Shown: piece by piece, positions 16,744-25,621 of the stretch
How the letters are laid out: each line of letters begins with the position of its first letter
Position numbering within the stretch: position 1 is the stretch's first letter
Assembly: GCF_003480315.1 (NCBI RefSeq)
Contig: NZ_QUIV01000025.1
Coordinates: 1 to 45,509 of the forward strand
Reading direction: 5' to 3'
DNA: 45,509 nucleotides
From: Clostridium sp. AM33-3
GTDB taxonomy: Bacteria; Bacillota; Clostridia; Lachnospirales; Lachnospiraceae
Translations under genes and position numbers: made by a program
The notes under the pieces: generated by a model
The model's input: only the letters and a program-made list of their open reading frames with translations
Told to the model about the DNA's origin: nothing
Database searches by the model: none

Positions 16744-17667
16744 TTACTTGTTGCCAAGGTTTGCCTGTACGCGGTTGTACAGTTCCTGAGCCGCATTGTA
16801 TCCCATCTTCTTCTGACGATAGTTAACGGCTGCGGACTCTACGATGATGGCCAGGTTTCTGCCCGGACGGATCGGGATGTTATGGCAGACCACCTGATTG
16901 CCGAGAAACTCCGTGTAGCGGTCCTCCAGGCCCAGCCGGTCGTACTCTTTGTCCTTGTCCCAGTCCTCCAGCTTAATGACCATGTCGATATTCTGGGTAT
17001 CTTTTACGCTCTCAACACCGTACAGGGACTTCACATCAATGATACCGATACCTCGCAGCTCGATAAAGTGCTTGGTGATATCCGGCGCACTTCCTACCAG
17101 AGTCGCGTCACTGACTTTGCGGATCTCTACAACATCATCGGATACAAGACGGTGTCCGCGCTTGATCAGCTCCAGGGCTGCCTCACTCTTTCCGATACCG
17201 CTCTCGCCCATGATCAGCACACCTTCACCAAATACGTCCACCAGCACACCATGGATGCTGATACACGGAGCCAGCTTGACCTTCAGCCAGCGGATGACTT
17301 CTGCCATCAGATCAGAGGTGCTCTTTTCAGATACCATCAGAGGGACCTGATAGTGCAGGCACAGATTCTGCATATCTTCATCCGGCTCCTGGCCGCGGCT
17401 GTAAACCACACACGGAATCTCACTGGAAAGAAGCTTATCATAGCGTTCCATCCGCACCTCGCGCGGCAGGGTATTGATGTATGCCTGCTCCACATATCCG
17501 ATGATCTGGACACGCTCCCGGTCAAAATGATCAAAAAAGCCCGTTAACTGAAGCGCCGGACGGTTTACATCCGGGTGACTCAATACCACCTTGTCTGCGT
17601 CAATTTCCGGAAGTACATTTTTCATTTTCATCTTTGTGATCAGTTCTGTAATTGTTACTCCGTACAT
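16744..17667 (-). CDS. hprK: HPr kinase/phosphorylase
   Basis: 307 residues. Phosphorylates and dephosphorylates Ser46 of HPr and Crh in response to glycolytic state, the sensor of catabolite repression in Firmicutes. Seen: His140 in SIHGVLVDVFGEG, Walker A GESGIGKS (154-161) with EAALELIKRGHRLVSDD, and the family signature LRGIGIIDVKSLYG (about 208-221). AAAGGAG lies 10 nt upstream. It starts a string that ends in the Crh-like gene, so kinase and substrate are probably co-expressed. Confidence 0.96.
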   Translation of the reverse strand: MYGVTITELITKMKMKNVLPEIDADKVVLSHPDVNRPALQLTGFFDHFDRERVQIIGYVEQAYINTLPREVRMERYDKLLSSEIPCVVYSRGQEPDEDMQNLCLHYQVPLMVSEKSTSDLMAEVIRWLKVKLAPCISIHGVLVDVFGEGVLIMGESGIGKSEAALELIKRGHRLVSDDVVEIRKVSDATLVGSAPDITKHFIELRGIGIIDVKSLYGVESVKDTQNIDMVIKLEDWDKDKEYDRLGLEDRYTEFLGNQVVCHNIPIRPGRNLAIIVESAAVNYRQKKMGYNAAQELYNRVQANLGNK

Positions 17668-17767
17668 ATTGCCCCGCTCCTTTATCTTGTTTATTCAGCC
17701 CGATTCAAGCCCACAGGCTGTATCTGTTTTCAGAATAAGTTCATCATACCATAAATTCGGATGGTTG

Positions 17768-19651
17768 TCATCCGCGTTGGCAGGTTTCGCTGCTGCGAAA
17801 GAACCGGTACACACTTTCCGCCGCGGCGCGGTTCATGCCGGGGACCTGGGAAAGTTCTTCCTCACTGGCAGCCTGCACGGCCTCGATCGATCTAAAATGC
17901 TTCATCAGTGCCTTTCTCCTGGTATCTCCGATTCCGGGAATGTCATCCAGCACAGAGTGTACCTGGCTCTTGCTGCGCAGACTCCGGTGATACTCAATAG
18001 CAAACCTGTGAGCCTCGTCCTGGATTCTGGTAATGAGCCGGAACCCTTCGGAGTGCCGGTCAATGGGGATCTCCACATTCCGGTAATACAATCCGCGGGT
18101 CCGGTGGCTGTCATCCTTTACCATGCCGCATACCGGGATGGAAAGACCCAGCTCTGCGAGCACCTCCTGTGCAATGTTCACCTGTCCCCGCCCGCCATCC
18201 ATCATTAGGATGTCCGGAAATCTGGTAAAGCTTCCGAATTTCTGTTCTTCTCCCTGTTCCTTTAACTGAGACATTTCTTCCAGTCCGTGGGTAAAGCGGC
18301 GCATTAATACCTCACGCATCGAGGCATAATCATTCGGCCCGGTAACGGTCCTGATGCGAAACTTTCGGTAATCACTGCGCTTCGGCCTGCCGTCCTCATA
18401 CACAACCATGGAGCCGACTGACTCGTAGCCGGAAATGTTGGAGATATCAAAAGCCTCCATCCGGCGCACGCCGGTGAGCCCCAGCCAGGATGCCACCTCA
18501 TTCATGGCGCCTATGGTGCGCATCTCATCCCTCTGGTTGCGCTCCAAATCCTGCCGCAATACCATGGACGCATTTTTCTGCGCCAGCTCTACCAGGCGCT
18601 CCTTCTGCCCTTTCTTTGGAACAACAATGCGGACCTTCTGGCCTTTTCGGGCACTGAGCCACTGCTCAATGACCTCCATATCCTCGATTTCCCTCTGGAT
18701 CCACAGCTCTTTTGGCAGAAACGGCGTTCCGGCGTAGAACTGCTTTACAAAGCTGGTGAGGATCTGACTGCTGTCTTTTTCCGCGCCGATACGGATGCCG
18801 AAATGATCCCGTCCGATCAGTTTGCCCTCGCGCACAAAGAAGACCTGCACCACCGCATCGGTATCGTTCATGGCCATGGCAATGATGTCCCGGTCTTCCA
18901 TACTGCTGCTGGTGATTTTCTGCTTCTGCGCCACCTTCTTCACGCTGGAAAGCAGATCCCGGTACTCCGCCGCTTTTTCATATTCCATTTTTTCAGCAGC
19001 TTCCATCATCTGTTTTTCCAGGCGTTTCAGCAGATTGTCATAATGTCCGTTTAAAAATTCAAGCACCTGCCTGATGTGCTCTGCGTACTCTTCTTTCCCG
19101 ATGTAGCCCTGGCATGGCGCATCACACTGCCTGATATGATAGTTTAAGCAGGGGCGGTCTTTGCCGATATCCCGCGGGAGCAAACGGCTGCAGGTACGTA
19201 CCTTATATAGCTTATGGATCAGATCAATCGTATCCTTAACCGCTCCGGCACTGGTGTACGGGCCAAAATACCGGCTCCTGTCCTTTTTCATGGTACGCGC
19301 AAACTGTACCCGGGGAAAATCCTCTCCCACTGTAACACGGATGTACGGATAAGCCTTGTCATCCTTTAACATCGTGTTATAACGCGGCTGGTGCTCTTTG
19401 ATGAGATTGCACTCCAGCACCAGTGCCTCCAGCTCGGAATCGGTTACAATGTACTCAAACCGTGCGATGCGGGACACCATCTGCTGGATCTTGGCGGTTT
19501 TACCGCGGCTGCTCTGGAAATACTGGCGCACCCGGTTCTTTAAGCTGATGGCCTTGCCCACATAGATGATCTCATCCTTCGCATCGTGCATGATGTATAC
19601 GCCCGGCTGGGAAGGAAGTTTTTTCAGTTCTTCTTCAATGTCAAATAACAT
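17768..19651 (-). CDS. uvrC: Excinuclease ABC subunit C
   Basis: 627 residues. Makes both incisions around DNA lesions in nucleotide excision repair with UvrAB. Seen: GIY-YIG nuclease (about 13-95, [20 protein letters not shown]), UVR motif that contacts UvrB (about 203-238, [15 protein letters not shown]), RNase H-like endonuclease domain ([27 protein letters not shown]) and two C-terminal helix-hairpin-helix motifs ([34 protein letters not shown]). AGGAGG lies 4 nt before the ATG. It precedes hprK by 100 bp. Confidence 0.97.
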   Translation of the reverse strand: MLFDIEEELKKLPSQPGVYIMHDAKDEIIYVGKAISLKNRVRQYFQSSRGKTAKIQQMVSRIARFEYIVTDSELEALVLECNLIKEHQPRYNTMLKDDKAYPYIRVTVGEDFPRVQFARTMKKDRSRYFGPYTSAGAVKDTIDLIHKLYKVRTCSRLLPRDIGKDRPCLNYHIRQCDAPCQGYIGKEEYAEHIRQVLEFLNGHYDNLLKRLEKQMMEAAEKMEYEKAAEYRDLLSSVKKVAQKQKITSSSMEDRDIIAMAMNDTDAVVQVFFVREGKLIGRDHFGIRIGAEKDSSQILTSFVKQFYAGTPFLPKELWIQREIEDMEVIEQWLSARKGQKVRIVVPKKGQKERLVELAQKNASMVLRQDLERNQRDEMRTIGAMNEVASWLGLTGVRRMEAFDISNISGYESVGSMVVYEDGRPKRSDYRKFRIRTVTGPNDYASMREVLMRRFTHGLEEMSQLKEQGEEQKFGSFTRFPDILMMDGGRGQVNIAQEVLAELGLSIPVCGMVKDDSHRTRGLYYRNVEIPIDRHSEGFRLITRIQDEAHRFAIEYHRSLRSKSQVHSVLDDIPGIGDTRRKALMKHFRSIEAVQAASEEELSQVPGMNRAAAESVYRFFRSSETCQRG

Positions 19652-19717
19652 AATTCCTCCTGATGGCAGTTCTGTCCTGTTCTGCTGCCCGTATGTTCTT
19701 TTTCCGCTGAAATAAAA

Positions 19718-20260
19718 TCAGCGAAGGCGGCTGCCGTCATAGCGCTTCTGCATGGTGAGGAAACGGCGCACCGCGTAAAGCTGTTCCTGTAAAGAGCCCT
19801 GCTCCGGCTTCATATCCAGTACCAGATAGATACTGTCCAGTTCCTGCTGGGTGACGCGCTCCTCCAGAGCTTTCAGACATTCCATGCGCAGATCAAAATC
19901 CTCGGTGTCTAAAAACTGCAGAAATGCCGGGTCCGGGGTACGGTCCGCGTAATACCGGCGGGAATCCTGTCCGTTTCCCGCTGCGGCCTGTCCGCATCCT
20001 GCTGCCATTCCTGCTGCGTTTTGCTCCGGCTCTACCCGCTCAAATCTCCACTGCTGGGTCACCTCCGGGTATTTTTCATGATCCACCTCACTGGTAAACA
20101 TATCGTATGGCCTCACATACACTCCGTAGTCCCCGTATAGTGCCTGGTAAACCACCATACTTTCGCCGGTTTCCGAGTGTCTGGCCACCGCCACGATCTG
20201 GTAGAGTTTATTTTTAAAATGCCGGTAAAATTCCCCCGGTCTTACGATTCGTTCTGTCAT
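19718..20260 (-). CDS. DUF1653 domain protein
   Basis: 180 residues. The N-terminal 72 are a DUF1653 domain (IVRPGEFYRHFKNKLYQIVA, then YGVYVRPYDMFTSEVD), a small beta-barrel of unknown function. A low-complexity Ala/Gly/Gln linker (about 78-100) joins it to a C-terminal helical part (about 115-175) that I do not recognise. It lies 67 bp upstream of uvrC and 67 bp after the lipoprotein gene on the same strand. No signal peptide. Confidence 0.85.
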   Translation of the reverse strand: MTERIVRPGEFYRHFKNKLYQIVAVARHSETGESMVVYQALYGDYGVYVRPYDMFTSEVDHEKYPEVTQQWRFERVEPEQNAAGMAAGCGQAAAGNGQDSRRYYADRTPDPAFLQFLDTEDFDLRMECLKALEERVTQQELDSIYLVLDMKPEQGSLQEQLYAVRRFLTMQKRYDGSRLR

Positions 20261-20327
20261 GTCCGTTTCCTGTCTCTTTCTGTTCTGGTTTCTTTCTATT
20301 CTTGTCTCTTTTGCTTTTTTCTCAGCC

Positions 20328-21788
20328 TTAAACCGTAGGCGGCAGCGTGGTTCCGGTCTCCGGCGGAGTTCCCGGCTCTTCTGCCGTCTCCATTGCTTCG
20401 GAAAGTGCCCGGGCAGCCGGAAAGCTTTTTCCTGCCAGATCTTCTCCGCCCGTTACGGTCAGGGCATCGTGTCCCGTTTCCTCCGGTGCATAGGTCGTTT
20501 CCGGGAGCTGTGCACGAGAAGCCGCGATCCGTTCATCCTCTTCGCTTGCTGCCTCCGGTGTCAGAAGGCCCTCCCAGTCGTAGGTACAGGCCGCATCCCA
20601 CAAAAGCCACTCATCATAACCACAGTCATACACCGCCCGGATCTGTTCACGCACCTGGTCTCCTCCATAGGGGATATGATTCTTCAGCCAGCTGGCTGTA
20701 AAATCCTGCAGCCACGGACGCACTGCCGCCACATGACTTCCGTCGAGTCCTGCGAAATAAAGCTCCTTGCGTGATTCTGTCAGCGCTGCGCAGATGGTAT
20801 CATACGGACGCATATCCGGGTGGTCAATCCCATAATTTCCGTCCGAATAATGGGACGGGTAGATCATGGGACTGATGTAATCCAGATGCTTTGCCATCTC
20901 TCCGTAAATCTGTCCCACGGAATCCGCATTCACATCACTGTTGATGATAGCGCCAAACACATCCGCGGATACAAAGAGTCCGGCTGCGCTCAGTTTCTCA
21001 TACTCATATTCCATAAAGTCGAGGATCGCCTCGGTCCGGCTGCGGCCCTTGGTATCCTCCTCCGAAAATACCGCATCCTGCATTCCCTTTTCTGTACAAA
21101 AGCGCACATAATCAAACTGGATCTCATCGAATCCAAGCTTCTGCGCTTCCAGGGCGATCTCTGCCAGATACTCCCAGGCTTCCTCTTTATAAGGATTCAC
21201 CCAGGCGTGGTTATCCCTGTCCTGAAACACCGTGCCATCCGCTTTCTTCACACACCAGTCCGGCTGCGCCTCAGCAAGCCACGCATCACGAAAAGCCGGA
21301 ATCCTCGCAATGGCATAGATATGATGATCCTTTAATTTCTGCATCAGCCCAGCAATATCCTCAATATAAACCTTTGTGGAGCCAAGCTGCTTCACAAGAG
21401 GTGACTCCGTCTCACATACCACTCGCCCAAAATCATCCTTAAAATCAATGACAAGGGCATTCGCCTCGGTCCGGTCAAACTCGTTGATCAGATTGTCCAC
21501 CAGGGCCGGAGTTCCTGCCACATAGGCGGAAATATAAATACCCTTTGCCCGGGTTTCCTCACGTTCCGGTATGTTGGAAATCCGGATTTCTGAAATCAGT
21601 TTCTGCTCTTCTGCTTCCGCTTTCTGCTCTGCTTTTTCGGCCTCTGAGGCTTCTTCTGCGTCAGAGCCTACCACGACCGGTTCCGGCGTCGTTGCGATTT
21701 TTTCCGCATTGCGGAGAAAACCACAGCCGGTGATCGCAAGAACAGTCAGCAGCAGACCGGCCAGAAGCCATCTTCGTTTTCCCTTCAT
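20328..21788 (-). CDS. DUF4015-type putative glycoside hydrolase lipoprotein
   Basis: 486 residues. An N-terminal signal with a lipobox (LTVLAITGC, Cys22) suggests export and lipid anchoring to the outer face of the membrane. A Glu/Ala-rich linker (about 35-65) leads to a TIM-barrel domain of the putative glycosidase DUF4015 family: KGIYISAYVAGTP, NALVIDFKDDFG, FDEIQFDYVRFCTEKG, VSADVFGAII, SPMIYPSHYSDGNYG. The Asp/Glu residues at strand ends fit a glycosidase active site, but no substrate is proved for the family. The C-terminal 80 residues are low-complexity, Glu/Thr/Pro-rich. A role on the cell wall or capsule is inferred. Confidence 0.85.
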   Translation of the reverse strand: MKGKRRWLLAGLLLTVLAITGCGFLRNAEKIATTPEPVVVGSDAEEASEAEKAEQKAEAEEQKLISEIRISNIPEREETRAKGIYISAYVAGTPALVDNLINEFDRTEANALVIDFKDDFGRVVCETESPLVKQLGSTKVYIEDIAGLMQKLKDHHIYAIARIPAFRDAWLAEAQPDWCVKKADGTVFQDRDNHAWVNPYKEEAWEYLAEIALEAQKLGFDEIQFDYVRFCTEKGMQDAVFSEEDTKGRSRTEAILDFMEYEYEKLSAAGLFVSADVFGAIINSDVNADSVGQIYGEMAKHLDYISPMIYPSHYSDGNYGIDHPDMRPYDTICAALTESRKELYFAGLDGSHVAAVRPWLQDFTASWLKNHIPYGGDQVREQIRAVYDCGYDEWLLWDAACTYDWEGLLTPEAASEEDERIAASRAQLPETTYAPEETGHDALTVTGGEDLAGKSFPAARALSEAMETAEEPGTPPETGTTLPPTV

Positions 21789-21897
21789 AGTTCACGTTCC
21801 TCTTCTGTTTTTTATTATGAAATTATCTGTCCGGAAAATTCCGGTCATACACGATAACTAGAGTATACCACATATTACATTTTTTTGACAAATCCGG

Positions 21898-21926
21898 GTG
21901 CAAAACTCTCTTTTCTATGGTACAAT
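21898..21926 (+). promoter_or_regulatory. Predicted promoter of the DUF1846 gene
   Basis: -35-like GTGCAA (21898-21903), 17-bp spacer, TG-extended -10 TACAAT (21921-21926). The resulting leader of about 100 nt holds two strong hairpins. Confidence 0.5.
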
Positions 21927-21944
21927 ACAACGAGCGAAAGAGAG

Positions 21945-22010
21945 CCATAACCATGCAAGCATGGTTATGGCGAACGGCGAGGCAGGCTCGTGAGGAAGTC
22001 ACGAGCCTGC
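21945..22010 (+). repeat. Two perfect hairpins in the DUF1846 leader
   Basis: Hairpin 1: CCATAACCATG (21945-21955) with CATGGTTATGG (21960-21970), loop CAAG. Hairpin 2: GCAGGCTCGTGA (21982-21993) with TCACGAGCCTGC (21999-22010), loop GGAAG. Neither is followed by a T run, so they are not terminators. They may protect the mRNA or be remnants of a palindromic repeat. Confidence 0.7.
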
Positions 22011-22032
22011 ATGGAAAGGGGTATTAACAACT

Positions 22033-23511
22033 ATGAAAATTGGATTTGACAATCAAAAGTACTTAAAAATGCAGTCTGAACACATCCGCGAGCGGATCAG
22101 CCAGTTCGGAGACAAGTTGTACCTGGAGTTCGGCGGAAAGCTGTTCGACGATTATCACGCTTCCCGTGTCCTGCCAGGCTTTGCGCCGGACAGCAAGCTG
22201 AACATGCTTCTGCAGCTGGCAGACCAGGCTGAGATCGTCATTGCCATCAATGCGGCAGACATTGAGAAAAACAAGATCCGCCACGATCTTGGCATCACCT
22301 ACGATGCGGACGTACTGCGTCTCATCCAGGAATACCGTGATAAGGGTCTCTATGTGGGCAGCGTGGTCATCACCCGCTACACCGGCCAGACATCCGCAGA
22401 TGTCTTTAAAACAAAGCTTGAACATCTCGGAATCAAAGTATACCGTCATTATCCGATCGATGGCTACCCGAACAACATTGCCCACATTGTAAGCGATGAC
22501 GGCTACGGAAAGAACGATTACATCGAGACCACCAAGCCGCTTGTCATCATCACGGCACCAGGACCGGGCAGCGGAAAGATGGCAACCTGTCTCTCCCAGC
22601 TCTACCATGAGAATAAGCGCGGCATCAAGGCCGGCTACGCAAAATTTGAGACCTTCCCGATCTGGAACATTCCGCTTAAGCATCCGGTCAATCTGGCATA
22701 TGAGGCTGCTACCGCAGATTTAAACGATGTCAACATGATCGACCCATTCCACTTAGAGGCATACGGCGTGACCACCGTCAACTACAACCGTGACGTTGAG
22801 ATCTACCCGGTACTGGCTGCCATGTTTGAAGGCATCTACGGCTACTGCCCGTACAAATCCCCGACTGACATGGGCGTGAACATGGCCGGAAACTGTATCA
22901 TCGACGATGAAGCATGCCAGGAGGCATCCCGCCAGGAGATCATCCGCCGCTACTATCAGGCATTGAACCGTGTAGCCAAAGATAAAGGCAGCAAGGATGA
23001 GGTATACAAGATCGAGCTGCTCATGAAGCAGGCCAAGATCACCACCGACATGAGAAGTGTGGTTCCGGTTGCTGTGAACCTCGCCAAAGAGACCAACGCA
23101 CCGACCGCAGCCATGGAGCTTCCGGATGGAAAGATCGTCACCGGAAAAACCACTGCCCTGCTTGGCGCTTCCGCAGCAGTCCTGTTAAACGCAGTCAAGG
23201 AGCTGGGCGGCATCTCCGATGACATCCACTTAATCTCCCCGACTTTCATTGAGCCGATCCAGGGATTAAAGACCGGATATCTGGGAAGCAAAAACCCGCG
23301 CCTTCACACCGATGAGGTTCTGATCGCCCTCTCCATGTGCGCAGCCACCGACCCGAACGCAAAGCTTGCCTTAGAGCAGCTTCCGAAGTTAAGAGGATGC
23401 GAGCTTCACACCTCCGTCATGCTCTCTTCTGTTGATACCAACACGTTCAAGAAGCTGGGCCTGAACCTGACTTCCGAGCCGATCTACGAAAATAACCGGT
23501 TATATCATTAA
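22033..23511 (+). CDS. DUF1846 domain protein
   Basis: 492 residues, cytoplasmic, full-length member of the DUF1846 family (PF08903) of unknown function. Seen: N-terminal FDNQKYLKMQSEHIRERI, an early Rossmann-like part (EIVIAINAADIEKNKIRHDLG), and a P-loop-like ITAPGPGSGKMATCLSQLY (about 173-191) that suggests nucleotide binding; the family's activity is unproved. AAAGGGG lies 11 nt before the ATG. It is the only plus-strand gene in this stretch, flanked on both sides by hairpin-rich DNA and closed by a bidirectional terminator. Confidence 0.93.
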   Translation: MKIGFDNQKYLKMQSEHIRERISQFGDKLYLEFGGKLFDDYHASRVLPGFAPDSKLNMLLQLADQAEIVIAINAADIEKNKIRHDLGITYDADVLRLIQEYRDKGLYVGSVVITRYTGQTSADVFKTKLEHLGIKVYRHYPIDGYPNNIAHIVSDDGYGKNDYIETTKPLVIITAPGPGSGKMATCLSQLYHENKRGIKAGYAKFETFPIWNIPLKHPVNLAYEAATADLNDVNMIDPFHLEAYGVTTVNYNRDVEIYPVLAAMFEGIYGYCPYKSPTDMGVNMAGNCIIDDEACQEASRQEIIRRYYQALNRVAKDKGSKDEVYKIELLMKQAKITTDMRSVVPVAVNLAKETNAPTAAMELPDGKIVTGKTTALLGASAAVLLNAVKELGGISDDIHLISPTFIEPIQGLKTGYLGSKNPRLHTDEVLIALSMCAATDPNAKLALEQLPKLRGCELHTSVMLSSVDTNTFKKLGLNLTSEPIYENNRLYH

Positions 23512-23524
23512 TTTACAGATAAAA

Positions 23525-23645
23525 GAATGTGCCTTGGCACATTCTCGCGCCGAGGCGCGGTTGCTTCGGCAACCATCTGCCTTTGCGCCGAGTGCGCATC
23601 CTCGCGGAGCATTTTTGTATGATAGGACGCAATTTCCTATCATAC
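23525..23645. repeat. Island of back-to-back intergenic hairpins
   Basis: Consecutive perfect stems: GAATGTGCC/GGCACATTC (23525-23544), CGCGCC/GGCGCG (23546-23559), GGTTGC-TTCG-GCAACC (23559-23574, a stable C-UUCG-G tetraloop), TGCGC/GCGCA (about 23584-23598) and GTATGATAGG/CCTATCATAC (23617-23645). No open frame. It lies between the DUF1846 stop and the terminator. Confidence 0.7.
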
Positions 23646-23652
23646 GAAAAAT

Positions 23653-23679
23653 AGCTGGGAAATCGAATGCTTCCCAGCT
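23653..23679. terminator. Bidirectional terminator between DUF1846 gene and ribF
   Basis: AGCTGGGAA (23653-23661) pairs with TTCCCAGCT (23671-23679). T runs follow on the plus strand (TTTTTCTGTTTTTT) and ATTTTTCG follows on the minus strand, so it can end both converging transcripts. Confidence 0.85.
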
Positions 23680-23690
23680 TTTTCTGTTTT

Positions 23691-24641
23691 TTATTTTTCC
23701 GCGAACAGCTCCGGATGTGCTTCCATGTATTCCGCGGCATATTGCTTGTCTTTCCCGATCCGCTCCTTGAGCGCATCCAGGGAATCGAATTTCTGTTCCG
23801 GGCGCTCGAAGTTCAGGAGCTGCACCTGGATGTCTTTTCCGTAAAGATCTTCTTCCAGTCCCATGACATAGGTTTCCACCCCGATCGGATTTTCGCCCTG
23901 AATAGTCGGTTTTCTTCCGATGTTACTGACTCCGCCGTAAAACATTCCATCAATCAATACGCGGGAAACATAGACACCAAAGGGCGGCAGGTGTTTCTCC
24001 GGCGGCGGAAGGATATTTGCAGTTGGAAAGCCCAGAACGGCGCCGCCAATGTGGTTTCCATGCACGACCTTTCCGTGAATGGCATAAGGTTCGCCCAGAA
24101 GCTCATTCGCCTTCTCGATATTGCCCCGGTCCAGTTCCTCCCGGACATAGGTGCTGCTGATATCCCGATGGTCGTCCTGCTTTTTCTCGATGACGATCGT
24201 CTCAAAACCGTATTCCGGTCCGAGCTTGCGCAGAAGCTGCGCGTTTCCGGCTCCCTTATACCCAAAGCTGCAGTCCGGTCCGACCACCACGGCCTTCGCA
24301 TGCATCTGCTTTACCAGCACCTCGGTGACAAAATCTTCCGGTGACATGGCAGCCACTTCCCGATTGAATGGATACTCTACCAGATAGTCCATACCCATGG
24401 TCCTCATGTTGTTGCGGCGTTCCTCATTGGTGGTAATAACCGTTGCCCGCTTTCCCGACACAACTCCCATGGGTGCCATATCAAAGGTAAAGACTGCTGT
24501 CTTCCATCCGTGGTTTTCCTTCTGCTGCAGCATCTTTTTTAACAGCTTCTGATGCCCCTGATGCCGTCCGTCAAATTTCCCAATGGTTACCACAGTTGGT
24601 TCTTCTATGCAAAACTCTCTGGTCCCGGTAATCACCTTCAT
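23691..24641 (-). CDS. ribF: Riboflavin kinase / FAD synthetase
   Basis: 316 residues, two enzymes in one chain: phosphorylation of riboflavin to FMN, then adenylylation to FAD. Seen: nucleotidyltransferase motif GKFDGRHQGHQ (21-31), STYVREEL (the S/T-x-x-R motif), then the riboflavin kinase domain from about residue 183 (HGKVVHGNHIGGAVLGFPTANI, with the conserved PTAN). It follows truB by 2 bp at the end of the nusA operon. Its cofactor FAD is needed by MurB, EtfAB and the acyl-CoA dehydrogenases in this window. Confidence 0.96.
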   Translation of the reverse strand: MKVITGTREFCIEEPTVVTIGKFDGRHQGHQKLLKKMLQQKENHGWKTAVFTFDMAPMGVVSGKRATVITTNEERRNNMRTMGMDYLVEYPFNREVAAMSPEDFVTEVLVKQMHAKAVVVGPDCSFGYKGAGNAQLLRKLGPEYGFETIVIEKKQDDHRDISSTYVREELDRGNIEKANELLGEPYAIHGKVVHGNHIGGAVLGFPTANILPPPEKHLPPFGVYVSRVLIDGMFYGGVSNIGRKPTIQGENPIGVETYVMGLEEDLYGKDIQVQLLNFERPEQKFDSLDALKERIGKDKQYAAEYMEAHPELFAEK

Positions 24642-24643
24642 AG

Positions 24644-25621
24644 CTAGTTTCCCCCAAGAAATATTTTCTGCGGCTGATAACGCCGTTTTTCTTCGTTGTA
24701 ACGGTAAATACCGATAAACTGATGTTCACTGTCGTAGACACGGACACCATCAAAACGATCTGCCAGAGATACAGCCAGATTACATTCGGTTTCTGACCTG
24801 CCTTCCGGTTTCGCAGACGAATCTGCTCCTTTTGCAGTCTCTTCCGGCTCTGCAAGCTCCGCCGGGAACGGATTTCCGTTATGTACCAGTTTGTCCCCGT
24901 CTCCCGGTTTTGTGGCAAGGGCCGGAAGTCCCAGAAATACACCTTCCACCGGAACCACATGCTCCTCCACTCTGCCGGCATCCCGGAGCTTTTCGATCTG
25001 GGATAAGGTCAGGCTGTCTTCCAGAACGAAGCAGTCCACGCGGGTCCGCAAAAGAGATTCCATGCAGCCTCCGCATCCAAGCCTTCGTCCGATATCATAA
25101 CACAGGGTACGGATATAGGTTCCCTTGGAACAGCTCACGGAAAAGGTAACTCGCGGCAGCTCGATACTCTCAATCTGAATATCCAGGATCTGCACCGGAC
25201 GAGCCTCTCGCTCCACCTCCTTGCCCTGGCGTGCCAGTTCATAAAGCTTCTTGCCATTCACTTTCAGTGCGGAGTACATCGGCGGAATCTGCATATAGTC
25301 ACCAAGAAAGCTTAAGATAGCTTCCCGTACCTCCTCTTCTGTCACATGCACCGGATACTCGGCCTGCACCGCGCCTGTAGTGTCCTGGGTATCAGTTTCC
25401 TTTCCAAGCAGCAGCACGGCCCGGTAAGTCTTTGTCTTGTCGGTCAGCATGTCACAGAGTCTGGTTCCCTTTCCCAGGCAGACCGGAAGTACACCCTCCG
25501 CTGCCGGATCCAGGGTTCCGGTGTGGCCGATTTTTTTCATGCGCAGGATACCACGCAGCTTCGCTACCACATCGTGGGAGGTAAAGCCTTTTTCCTTATA
25601 TACATTGATGATTCCGTCCAC
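24644..25621 (-). CDS. truB: tRNA pseudouridine-55 synthase
   Basis: 325 residues. Isomerises U55 in the T-loop of tRNAs. Seen: DGIINVYKEKGFTSHDVV, catalytic Asp38 in GHTGTLDPAAEGVL, YSALKVNGKKLYELAR and SCSKGTYIRTLCYDIG. The C-terminal part has a low-complexity insertion (about 263-282, ETAKGADSSAKPEGRSE) before the final strands. The GTG start shares one base with the nrnA stop (TAGTG), a translational-coupling arrangement, with AAGGAG 11 nt upstream. Confidence 0.96.
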   Translation of the reverse strand: MDGIINVYKEKGFTSHDVVAKLRGILRMKKIGHTGTLDPAAEGVLPVCLGKGTRLCDMLTDKTKTYRAVLLLGKETDTQDTTGAVQAEYPVHVTEEEVREAILSFLGDYMQIPPMYSALKVNGKKLYELARQGKEVEREARPVQILDIQIESIELPRVTFSVSCSKGTYIRTLCYDIGRRLGCGGCMESLLRTRVDCFVLEDSLTLSQIEKLRDAGRVEEHVVPVEGVFLGLPALATKPGDGDKLVHNGNPFPAELAEPEETAKGADSSAKPEGRSETECNLAVSLADRFDGVRVYDSEHQFIGIYRYNEEKRRYQPQKIFLGGN

